Assembly: GCF_003264855.1 (NCBI RefSeq)
Contig: NZ_NFZS01000001.1
Location: 248,001 to 312,000 of the forward strand
DNA length: 64,000 nucleotides
From: Dyella jiangningensis
GTDB lineage: Bacteria; Pseudomonadota; Gammaproteobacteria; Xanthomonadales; Rhodanobacteraceae
Reading direction: 5' to 3'
The notes under the pieces were generated by a model. That model saw nothing but the letters and a program-made list of their open reading frames with translations, had not been told where the DNA came from and ran no database searches. Positions 43,556 through 51,216 of the stretch are shown piece by piece; within the stretch, counting starts at the first letter, position 1, and every line of letters starts with the position of its first letter. Position numbers and translations under genes: made by a program.

Positions 43556-45523
43556 ATGAAGAAACTCGTCCTGGCCGGCCGCGTCGCGGCGGGCCTGCTC
43601 GTGGCCGGCGCCGTGAACGCGCCCGTATTCGCCGACGGCACGGACGCCGCCTTCGACCCCCAGGCGCTGTTTGCACCGCTTTCCCTGCCGCATGCGCCCA
43701 ACGCGTTCCGTGGCGGCGCAGGCAAGCCCGGCCCGCTGTTCTGGCAGAACCGCGTGGATTACGCCATCCAGGCCGAGATCGACCCCGCGACGCATACCCT
43801 GCGTGGCGATGAAACCATCACCTATACCAACCACAGCCCCGATGCGCTCGACGTGCTGTGGGTGCAGCTGGACCAGAACGCCTACCGTCGCGACTCGCGT
43901 GGCTCGCTCACATCGCCGCGCCCGCGCAAGGATTTCACCGACGGCTACCAGCTCGACGCGGTGGAAGTGGATGGCAAGCCGGTGCATTTCCTGGTCGACG
44001 ACACACGCCTGCGCGTCGACCTTCCGCAGGTGCTTGGGGGCAACGGCAAGCAGCTGAAGCTGCGCATCCTCTACCACTACACCGTGCCCGGCACCTGGGG
44101 CGGCCGCACCGCGGTGACGCCGACGAAGAACGGCGACATCTACGAAATCGCGCAGTGGTTCCCGCGCATGGCGGTGTACGACGACCTGCGCGGCTGGGAC
44201 ACGCTGCCCTACCTGGGCTCGGAGTTCTATCTGGAATACGGCGACATCGACTACGCCGTCACCGTGCCGTGGAACTACCTGGTGGCCGGTTCGGGTGCGC
44301 TCACCAATGCCAAGGACGTACTCACCTCCGCGCAGCAGCAGCGTCTCGCCCAGGCCGCGCAGAGCGATGCCACGGTGATGATCCGCTCGCCGCAGGAAGT
44401 GAACGAGCCGTCCAGCCGTCCCAAGCAGAGCGGCACGCTCACCTGGCGCTTCCACATGGATCACACGCGTGACGTGGCCTTTGCCGCGTCGCCCGCCTTC
44501 GTGTGGGACGCCGCCCGCATCAACCTGCCCGACGGCAAGCACTCGCTGGCGATGTCGGTGTATCCGGTGGAGGGCGTGGGCAAGGACCAGTGGAATCGCT
44601 CGACCGAGTACGTGAAGGGCGCGATCGAGCACTTCTCGTCCAAGTGGTATCCGTACCCCTGGCCCGCCGCGGTGAACCTCGGCGGGCACGGCGCGGGCAT
44701 GGAGTATCCGGGCATCGTGTTCGATGGCTACGACGACAAGGGCCCGATGCTGTTCTGGATCACGGCACACGAGATCGGGCACACCTGGTTCCCGATGATC
44801 GTGGGCTCGGACGAGCGTCGCCACGCGTTCATGGACGAAGGCTTCAACACCTTCATCGACGTGTACGCGTCCGACGCTTTCAACAAGGGCGAATTCGCGC
44901 CCAAGCGCGACAGCGAGTACGCGCCCAAGGGCGGCAATCCGGTCGATGAGATCCTGCCGTTGCTGGCCGATCCGAACGCGCCGACGATGATGGCGCCGGC
45001 CGACTCGGTGTCCGAGAAGTACCGGCACTCGGTGAGCTACTTCAAGGGCGCGTTGGGTCTGGTGCTGCTGCGCGAGCAGATCCTGGGTCCCGAGCGTTTC
45101 GATCCGGCCTTCCGCAAATACATCGCCACGTGGGCGTATCACCATCCATCGCCGTCGGACTTCTTCCGCTTCATGAGCAGCGAAGCGGGCGAGGACCTTT
45201 CGTGGTGGTGGCGGGGCTGGTATCTCAACAACTGGCAGCTCGACATGGGCGTGAGTGCTGCCAGCTACGTGGACAACGATCCGTCCAAGGGCGCGATGGT
45301 GACGCTGGGTAGCCGGCAGAAGCTGGTGATGCCGGCCACGCTGCGCATCGACTTCGCTGACGGCACGCATGAGGATGAACGCGTGCCGGTGGAGGCGTGG
45401 CGCCAGAGCGTGACGCCCAAGCTGGCGTTGCACACCAGCAAGCGCATCAGCAAGCTCACGCTCGATCCGGATCACAAGCTGCCTGACGCGGACCGCAGCA
45501 ACAACAGCTACGCGATGCCCTGA
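43556..45523 (+). CDS. Secreted M1-family metallopeptidase
   Basis: A 655-residue exported zinc peptidase. The M1 site HEIGHTWFPMIVGSDERRHAFMDEG (HExxH near residue 405 and the third ligand Glu 18 residues on) is intact, with a gluzincin-type exopeptidase-like GGHGAGMEYPG motif about 60 residues before it. A beta-rich N-terminal domain begins ITYTNHSPDALDVLWVQLDQN. The C-terminal part after residue ~500 is helical with WWWRGWYLNNWQLD. A signal peptide ends FADG. GAGGAAAA lies before the ATG. Bacterial M1 relatives of this form are common in Xanthomonadales, with unknown peptide substrates. Confidence 0.88.
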   Translation: MKKLVLAGRVAAGLLVAGAVNAPVFADGTDAAFDPQALFAPLSLPHAPNAFRGGAGKPGPLFWQNRVDYAIQAEIDPATHTLRGDETITYTNHSPDALDVLWVQLDQNAYRRDSRGSLTSPRPRKDFTDGYQLDAVEVDGKPVHFLVDDTRLRVDLPQVLGGNGKQLKLRILYHYTVPGTWGGRTAVTPTKNGDIYEIAQWFPRMAVYDDLRGWDTLPYLGSEFYLEYGDIDYAVTVPWNYLVAGSGALTNAKDVLTSAQQQRLAQAAQSDATVMIRSPQEVNEPSSRPKQSGTLTWRFHMDHTRDVAFAASPAFVWDAARINLPDGKHSLAMSVYPVEGVGKDQWNRSTEYVKGAIEHFSSKWYPYPWPAAVNLGGHGAGMEYPGIVFDGYDDKGPMLFWITAHEIGHTWFPMIVGSDERRHAFMDEGFNTFIDVYASDAFNKGEFAPKRDSEYAPKGGNPVDEILPLLADPNAPTMMAPADSVSEKYRHSVSYFKGALGLVLLREQILGPERFDPAFRKYIATWAYHHPSPSDFFRFMSSEAGEDLSWWWRGWYLNNWQLDMGVSAASYVDNDPSKGAMVTLGSRQKLVMPATLRIDFADGTHEDERVPVEAWRQSVTPKLALHTSKRISKLTLDPDHKLPDADRSNNSYAMP

Positions 45524-45528
45524 TTGCT

Positions 45529-45556
45529 CGTCATCCCGGCCTGCGCCGGGATGACG
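45529..45556. repeat. Dispersed GTCATCCCGGC palindrome
   Basis: CGTCATCCCGGC and GCCGGGATGACG form a perfect 12-bp stem with a CTGC loop, right after the M1 peptidase stop. This is a common type of intergenic repeat and may end transcription. Confidence 0.7.
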
Positions 45557-45604
45557 GCGGAGAGGGGCGCGGTGAGCGCACGCACGACGCCACGACAGAG
45601 CCCT

Positions 45605-47830
45605 ATGAGAACCGACCACGTGACCATCAAGCCAACCTTCAAGTTCTCGCGTCACCACGCCATGCAGTCGCTCTACTTTGCCGTGCTTCTCGCTCTGGGT
45701 ACGACCGCTTCGGCACAAACCCAGGACGCCGCGCGCTGGCAGGCCGAAGCGAAGGCCGTCACCATCACCCGCGACGACTGGGGCATCGCCCACGTGCACG
45801 GCAAGACCGATGCGGATGCGGTATTCGGCATGGCCTATACGCAGGCCGAAGACGACTTCAATCGCGTCGAGACCAACTACCTCAATTCGCTGGGCTGGCT
45901 CGCGCAGGCGGAAGGCGAGCAGGCGATCTGGTCCGATCTGCGCCAGCAGCTGTGGATCGATCCGGTGGAGCTCAAGCGTCTCTACGCGAAGAGTCCCGGC
46001 TGGCTGAAGGAGCTGATGAATGCCTGGGCGGATGGCCTCAACTATTACCTGGCCACGCATCCGGACGTGCATCCGCGCGTGATCACGCACTTCGAGCCGT
46101 GGATGGCGCTGAGTTTCAGTGAGGGCAGCATCGGCGGCGACATCGAGCGCGTCTCGCTGAAGGATCTGCAGGCGTTCTACGGCAAGACCGGCGACAAGGT
46201 CGCGTTCGTCGACACGCCGTCGAGCTGGGTCGAGCCCACGGGTTCCAACGGCATCGCCATCGCGCCCAGGCTCACCGCCGATGGTCATGCGCTGCTGCTG
46301 ATCAATCCGCACACCTCGTTCTTCTTCCGTTCCGAATTGCAGATGAGCAGCGATGCCGGCCTCGATGCCTACGGCGCGGTGACCTGGGGGCAGTTCTTCA
46401 TCTACCAGGGTTTCAACAAGCACATCGGCTGGATGCATACCTCCACCACCGCCGACGTGGTGGACGAATTTGCCGAGACCATCCAGCGCGATGGCGGCAA
46501 GCTGAGCTATCGCTACGGCAAGGAGCTTCGCCCGGTCACCACGCGCACGATCCGCGTGGCGTACCGCAAGGCGGACGGCTCGAAGGGTGAGCGCAGCTTC
46601 ACCACCTATGCCACGCATCACGGCCCGGTGGTGCGCGAGCAGGACGGCAAGTGGATCGCCACCGCGCTGATGAACAAGCCGATGGAAGCGCTGGAACAGA
46701 GCTGGCTGCGCACCAAGGCGAACGACTTCACCAGCTTCATGAAGATCGCCGAGCTCAAGGCCAACTCGTCGAACAACACCATCTTCGCGGACGACAAGGG
46801 CGACATCGCCTATCTGCATCCGCAGTTCATCCCCAAGCGGGACAACCGCTTCGATTACACCAAGCCGGTGGATGGCAGCGATCCCGCCACCGACTGGCAG
46901 GGCCTGCTGCCGCTCGATGCCGCGCCGCACCTGCTGAATCCGGCCAATGGCTGGATCATGAACACCAACAACTGGCCCTATTCCGCCGCTGGCGCATACA
47001 GCCCCAAGCGCGAGAGCTATCCGCGCTACATGGACAGCGTGGGCGAGAACCCGCGTGGCATCCACGCGACCATGGTGCTGAGCGACAAGCACGACTTCAC
47101 CATGGCGTCGCTGATCACCTCGGCGTTTGACTCGTACCTGCCTGCGTTCGCGCGACAGCTGCCGATCCTGCTGGCCGACTACGACAAGCTGCCTGCGGCC
47201 GATCCGCTGAAGAAGAAACTCGCCGGCCCGATCGCCCTGCTGCGCGGCTGGGACTTTCGCTGGGGCATCGCTTCGATGCCGACCTCGCTGGCGGTGTTCT
47301 GGGGCGACACGCTGTGGGACAAGGTGGACAAGTCCGACGTGTCCGAAGGCCTGTCGGTCTACGACATCATGGCCGAGCGCGCCGGAGCGAAGGCGCGCCT
47401 CGACGCACTCGCCGAAGCAGCCGATCGCCTGGAGAAGGACTTTGGCAGCTGGGGCGTGCCGTGGGGCGAGGTGAACCGCTACCAGCGCCTCAACAGCGAC
47501 CTGCAGCAACCGTTCGATGACAGCAAGCCGAGCATCCCGGTGCCGTTCACGTCATCGCGCTGGGGTTCGCTGGCATCGTTCGGCGCGCATCGCTGGCCGG
47601 GCACGCGCCGCTACTACGGCACCAGCGGCAACAGCTTCGTCGCGGTGGTGGAATTCGGCGACAAGGTGCGCGCGCGTGCGATCACCGCGGGCGGCGAAAG
47701 CGGTCATCCGGCTTCGCCGCACTTCAACGACGAAGCCGAGCGCTACACCACCGGCAACCTGCGCCCGGTGTATTTCTGGCCGGAGGACCTCAAGCAGCAC
47801 ACGGAGCGCAGCTACCACCCCGGTAGCTGA
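45605..47830 (+). CDS. Secreted penicillin-acylase-family Ntn hydrolase
   Basis: A 741-residue precursor of the S45 penicillin acylase family. A signal peptide (FAVLLALGTTASAQ) is followed by the alpha region; the N-terminal nucleophile Ser of the beta chain is expected in EPTGSNGIAIAP (about residue 213), where self-cleavage would occur. Beta-chain motifs INPHTSFFF, GQFFIYQGFNKHIGWMHTSTTADVVD and NSSNNTIFADDKGDIAY support the family. Such enzymes deacylate beta-lactams, acyl-homoserine lactones or lipopeptides; the substrate is not readable. Start uncertain: ATG 45605 is used, ATG 45662 is possible, neither has a strong ribosome site. Confidence 0.82.
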   Translation: MRTDHVTIKPTFKFSRHHAMQSLYFAVLLALGTTASAQTQDAARWQAEAKAVTITRDDWGIAHVHGKTDADAVFGMAYTQAEDDFNRVETNYLNSLGWLAQAEGEQAIWSDLRQQLWIDPVELKRLYAKSPGWLKELMNAWADGLNYYLATHPDVHPRVITHFEPWMALSFSEGSIGGDIERVSLKDLQAFYGKTGDKVAFVDTPSSWVEPTGSNGIAIAPRLTADGHALLLINPHTSFFFRSELQMSSDAGLDAYGAVTWGQFFIYQGFNKHIGWMHTSTTADVVDEFAETIQRDGGKLSYRYGKELRPVTTRTIRVAYRKADGSKGERSFTTYATHHGPVVREQDGKWIATALMNKPMEALEQSWLRTKANDFTSFMKIAELKANSSNNTIFADDKGDIAYLHPQFIPKRDNRFDYTKPVDGSDPATDWQGLLPLDAAPHLLNPANGWIMNTNNWPYSAAGAYSPKRESYPRYMDSVGENPRGIHATMVLSDKHDFTMASLITSAFDSYLPAFARQLPILLADYDKLPAADPLKKKLAGPIALLRGWDFRWGIASMPTSLAVFWGDTLWDKVDKSDVSEGLSVYDIMAERAGAKARLDALAEAADRLEKDFGSWGVPWGEVNRYQRLNSDLQQPFDDSKPSIPVPFTSSRWGSLASFGAHRWPGTRRYYGTSGNSFVAVVEFGDKVRARAITAGGESGHPASPHFNDEAERYTTGNLRPVYFWPEDLKQHTERSYHPGS

Positions 47831-47834
47831 CGCC

Positions 47835-47869
47835 GCGCGGTGAAGGCGTCGCTGGCGCCTTCACCGCGC
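47835..47869. terminator. Strong hairpin between convergent genes
   Basis: A 14-bp perfect stem (GCGCGGTGAAGGCG / CGCCTTCACCGCGC) with a 7-nt loop sits between the acylase and small His-rich protein genes. It has no T tract, so termination is plausible but unproven. Confidence 0.55.
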
Positions 47870-47875
47870 AACGGA

Positions 47876-48142
47876 TCAATGCCCGTGGCCGTGCGTCTTG
47901 GTCTTGGTCAGGCCCTTGCCCTTGGCCTTGTCCTGGGCGACGTCGCTTACCGCCGGGCCGACCTTCTCGTCGTCGGCCTTGGCCGTCTTGCTCATCGCGG
48001 ACACGGTGTCGCCGTGGATGTCCTTGTCGGTGCTCATGTTGCCGTGATCCGTCGGCATGTGTCCGCCGTGCGCCTGCGGCGCGGCAAACACGGGGGCGGC
48101 AACCATCAGGGTCAGGAGGGCTGCGTACTTCAGGGATTGCAT
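47876..48142 (-). CDS. Small secreted His/Lys-rich protein, function unknown
   Basis: An 88-residue exported protein. After a signal peptide (LLTLMVAAPVFAAPQ) the mature ~67 residues are hydrophilic and contain many His, Met and Lys: HGGHMPTDHGNMSTDK near the start and KTKTHGHGH at the end. That composition suggests a periplasmic metal buffer (Cu, Ni or Zn), similar to other small Met/His-rich proteins, but no known domain is recognised. AGAGG is eight bases upstream of the ATG. It lies next to, but 179 bp from, a two-component kinase gene on the same strand. Confidence 0.7.
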   Translation of the reverse strand: MQSLKYAALLTLMVAAPVFAAPQAHGGHMPTDHGNMSTDKDIHGDTVSAMSKTAKADDEKVGPAVSDVAQDKAKGKGLTKTKTHGHGH

Positions 48143-48321
48143 GGCTGGCCTCTTCATCGAGTGGCGGGAATCCTCGTCACCAGGACGGGGAGCACACCGT
48201 TGCACACCAGTCTTTCGCGGAGCCTGCGTTTCACGCACGAGGGCCGTCCATGCATCGCATCTTTCAGCTCGCGTTGGGCTTGTTCAGCCGGAACGCGAAA
48301 CGGCAACTGAATCGCCGGGCC

Positions 48322-49713
48322 TTACGGACATACCAGCGGAATCGACACGCGCACGCGCAGGCCGCGCCCCAGTGGCGAGTCGAGCAGTTCGATCGATGCG
48401 CGATGCAGGCTTGCCGCGCGCGCCACGATGGAGAGCCCGAGGCCATAGCCTTCACCGCGGCTGCCGGTTTCGCGATGAAAGCGCGCGAACACCGCGTGCC
48501 TGCGTTCGACGGGAATGCCCGGGCCGTCGTCGATCACTTCCAGCGTCGCCTCCTGCCGGCCATGCGTGATGGCGAGCTGGATGCGACCTCCGCGCGGCAC
48601 ATAGCGCAGCGAGTTCTCCAGCAGGTTGCGCAAGAGTGCGACGAGCGCGGGCTCGTAGCCTTGCACCAGCACCGCGTCGCTGCGTTCGGCGAAGGCGAGC
48701 TGCACGCCGCGGTCCTCGATCACCGGCCGGAATTCGTCGACGACATGGTCGGCGATGCGCAGCAGATCCACCGCGACCGGGCGGCTCGACGCCGCGCCCA
48801 CTTCGAGCTTGGCCAGCGCCAGCAGTTGCTCGATGCGATGCGCGAGCGCTGCGGCACTGCCGTGTGCGCCCGCGACGCTGTCGTGGATTTCGTCGAGGTC
48901 GACGGTTTCCATCGCGCTTTCGAGGTTGAGCATGATCGAGGCCAGCGGCGTGCGCAGTTCGTGCGCCACGTCGGCGCTGAAACGGCGCTCGCGTTCCAGC
49001 GCATCCTCCTGCCGCGCGAGCTGTTCGTTGAGCGCCGCGAGCACGGGGCGGAGTTCCAGCGGCGCACGCGGCAAGACGATGCGCTCGCGGCTGCCCGGTT
49101 CGCGCAGCGACAGCGCCGTGGTCAGCGAGGCGAGGGGCCGCAAGCCGCGCGCCACGGCCCAGCCCACCAGCAAGGCCAGCACCGGCAGACCGAGCAGGAA
49201 AGGCAGGCCGTGCTCCAGCCACAGCGCATGCACGATCTCCTCGCGGCTGTCGTAACGGTCGGCCACGCGGATCACATATTGGCTGGCGGGATCGACATAG
49301 CTGAAGGCGCGCCACACATGGTGCTGCTTCTTCAGGTCGTGATAGGCCGAGTGGTCGTCGGGCGTGGCCGGTAGCGTCATCAGGTTGGCCGTGCCGAGCA
49401 CCAGCCGGCCCTGCCTGTCGAAGACCTGGAAACCGACGACCGATTCATTGGTCGCCACGTCGCCGGCCGCGCGCACTTCACTGCGCTTGCGCACCGGCAC
49501 CAGGATGCCTTCACGACCGACGAAGGTGTCCACGCCGGCCTGCTGGATGATGGCGGCGATGGTGTGGGCCGCTTCCGCGAGGCGCGCATCGGAGAGCTGC
49601 GCCATCTCGGCGCTGGTGCGCCGGAAGCTGAAGGCGCCCAGCGGCACCAGGCACAGCAACAGCAGCCCGATGATCATCCATCGCAGCCGGCCGCGCAGGC
49701 TGTCGTGCTTCAC
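48322..49713 (-). CDS. Two-component sensor histidine kinase
   Basis: A 463-residue membrane kinase. Helix 1 (MIIGLLLLCLVPLGAFSF) and helix 2 (FLLGLPVLALLVGWAVA, about residue 170) bound a periplasmic sensor of about 140 residues, followed by a HAMP-like linker, the H-box FSADVAHELRTPLASIML, N-box NLLENSLRY, and G-boxes DDGPGIP and GLGLSIVAR. The domain order is that of QseC/PmrB-type kinases. It starts at a GTG overlapping the response regulator stop (GTGA). The signal sensed is unknown; neighbours suggest phosphate compounds or the TonB substrate. Confidence 0.9.
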   Translation of the reverse strand: MKHDSLRGRLRWMIIGLLLLCLVPLGAFSFRRTSAEMAQLSDARLAEAAHTIAAIIQQAGVDTFVGREGILVPVRKRSEVRAAGDVATNESVVGFQVFDRQGRLVLGTANLMTLPATPDDHSAYHDLKKQHHVWRAFSYVDPASQYVIRVADRYDSREEIVHALWLEHGLPFLLGLPVLALLVGWAVARGLRPLASLTTALSLREPGSRERIVLPRAPLELRPVLAALNEQLARQEDALERERRFSADVAHELRTPLASIMLNLESAMETVDLDEIHDSVAGAHGSAAALAHRIEQLLALAKLEVGAASSRPVAVDLLRIADHVVDEFRPVIEDRGVQLAFAERSDAVLVQGYEPALVALLRNLLENSLRYVPRGGRIQLAITHGRQEATLEVIDDGPGIPVERRHAVFARFHRETGSRGEGYGLGLSIVARAASLHRASIELLDSPLGRGLRVRVSIPLVCP

Positions 49714-50375
49714 TGCGGATCCCGCGGGATCATGTAGCCGTACGCGCGCACGTTCTGGATGGCATCGAAACTGAGCTTGCGCCGCAGTGAATGCACCAGT
49801 ACGTCGAGCGCGCTGTCGCCCACCACCTTGTCGCTGCCGTACAGCGAGCTTTCCAGCGTGTCGCGGCGGACCAGGCGGCCGGCGCGCTCCATCAAAGCCT
49901 GCAGCAGGGTAAGTTCCTTGCGCGTGAGTTCCACCTTCCTGCCATGGAAGGTCACTTCCAGCGTGGCCAGGTCCAGGCACAAGGCGCCGGCTTCGATGCG
50001 GTTGTCCGCCAGGCCCTGCATGCGCCGCGTGAGCGAACGGATGCGCGCAGCGAGTTCGTCGAGATGGAACGGCTTGGTGAGGTAATCGTCGGCCCCGGCG
50101 TCCAGGCCGTGCACGCGTGCCTGCACGGCGTCGCGTGCCGTGAGGATCAGCACCGGCGTGCGGATGTGGCTCTGGCGCGCTTCCATCAGCACGTCGAGGC
50201 CGTCCTTGCCGGGCAGACCAAGATCGAGCAGCACGAGGTCCGCGAGGGCCTCCTGCATCGCGGCTACCGCATCGGCGCCGTCGGTGAGCCAGGTGACCTT
50301 GTACGAGAGGCGTTCCAGTGCGCGCTGGATCGCGGCGCCCAGCTGCAGGTCGTCTTCCACCAGGATGATGTGCAC
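49710..50375 (-). CDS. OmpR-family response regulator (QseB/PmrA-like)
   Basis: A 221-residue regulator. The receiver has the acidic pair VEDD, phospho-acceptor Asp in LVLLDLGLPGKDG and Lys in YLTKPF; the C-terminal winged helix has ELTRKELTLLQALMERAGRLVRRDTLESSLYG and DVLVHSLRRKL. It starts at a GTG with GAGGGG six bases upstream. It forms an operon with the kinase and lies 126 bp after the acid phosphatase gene, with a hairpin between. A CTTAG direct repeat at the promoter of the receptor-phosphatase genes could be its target. Confidence 0.92.
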   Translation of the reverse strand: MHIILVEDDLQLGAAIQRALERLSYKVTWLTDGADAVAAMQEALADLVLLDLGLPGKDGLDVLMEARQSHIRTPVLILTARDAVQARVHGLDAGADDYLTKPFHLDELAARIRSLTRRMQGLADNRIEAGALCLDLATLEVTFHGRKVELTRKELTLLQALMERAGRLVRRDTLESSLYGSDKVVGDSALDVLVHSLRRKLSFDAIQNVRAYGYMIPRDPQ

Positions 50376-50396
50376 CGTGTTCCCCTCGAAAACGAA

Positions 50397-50419
50397 GGCC
50401 CGCGCAAAAGGCGCGGGCC
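50397..50419 (-). terminator. Hairpin between the acid phosphatase and response-regulator genes
   Basis: GGCCCGCGC / GCGCGGGCC with a 5-nt loop; on the minus strand it is followed by TTCGTTTTCG. It probably ends most receptor-phosphatase transcripts, with some read-through to the regulator. Confidence 0.6.
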
Positions 50420-50501
50420 GCGTCGGACGATTGTCTTGCCGTTTTGTTACCGTCCCGGGTAAGTGCTCATCCCTGAGCGGGGTTCCTCCCGATCGTGATC
50501 G

Positions 50502-51197
50502 TCAATGCGCGGCGAGCCCGGCGGCCTTGAGCTCCGCGCGCGCTTCCGCAAGATCATGCTGCATGGCCGGCGAAGCGAGCATGTCGCCGGCCAGGGCCTG
50601 GCCGAATTCGCGTCCGGCATAGATGTCCTGCAGGGTGTGCACGCCCTTCACCACGCGACGCCAGCCGATGTCGCGCGACTCCTGCATGATGGCGTCCGCA
50701 TCCTGCGGAAACAGCTGCACCAGCAGGATCGCGTCCACCGTGGCGCGGCTGGAATGGCCGCTGGGATAGCCGTAGCTCTTCTTGGCCGCCTTCGCCGGAT
50801 CCAGCGCGCAGGCCGAAGCCGGGGGACAGGGACGGGGACGCTTCCAGTGGTTCTTGGAGAGATCCACCGCTTCCTTGGTCTCGTGCTCCGCCTCCTTGAA
50901 CAGCGCCGCCACGTGGGGCAGCTTGTCCGCGCGAAAGCCCGGACCGATCACCTCGGCGAAGTCGAACACGTCGAACTTCTCTTCCTGCTGGGCGCGGGTG
51001 AAATCCGCGGTCGAGCGCGCCGCGAAGGCGCGATCGGTGGCGGCGTAATCGGCAAGGTCTTCCGCGCTGCCCGGCGCGCTGGGCGCGGGCAGGGCAGCCA
51101 TGGCCTGGTTCACCTGGGGGGTGGTCAGGTAGGGATTGCCGGCATGCGCGAGCAACGGCGTGGCGAGCAACAGTGCAGCGAGGGCTTGTTTCATCAT
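50502..51197 (-). CDS. Secreted class A-type nonspecific acid phosphatase (PAP2 superfamily)
   Basis: A 231-residue exported phosphatase. The three-part PAP2 signature is present: KNHWKRPRPCP (K-x6-RP), YPSGHSSRATV (PSGH), and GWRRVVKGVHTLQDIYAGRE (R, H and D of the third motif). It follows a signal peptide ending LLAHAG. These enzymes release phosphate from many monoesters in the periplasm. It begins about 20 bp after the TonB receptor stop, so the two are likely cotranscribed. Start uncertain among GTG 51209 and ATGs at 51197 and 51194; none has a good ribosome site. Confidence 0.87.
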   Translation of the reverse strand: MMKQALAALLLATPLLAHAGNPYLTTPQVNQAMAALPAPSAPGSAEDLADYAATDRAFAARSTADFTRAQQEEKFDVFDFAEVIGPGFRADKLPHVAALFKEAEHETKEAVDLSKNHWKRPRPCPPASACALDPAKAAKKSYGYPSGHSSRATVDAILLVQLFPQDADAIMQESRDIGWRRVVKGVHTLQDIYAGREFGQALAGDMLASPAMQHDLAEARAELKAAGLAAH

Positions 51198-51216
51198 CGT
51201 CGTCGGCACCGGGTGA

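Noticed and set aside
43421-47509. A 1362-codon minus-strand open frame
   Set aside because: It is antisense to both the M1 peptidase and the acylase, which have intact active sites. Composition is typical of a shadow frame.
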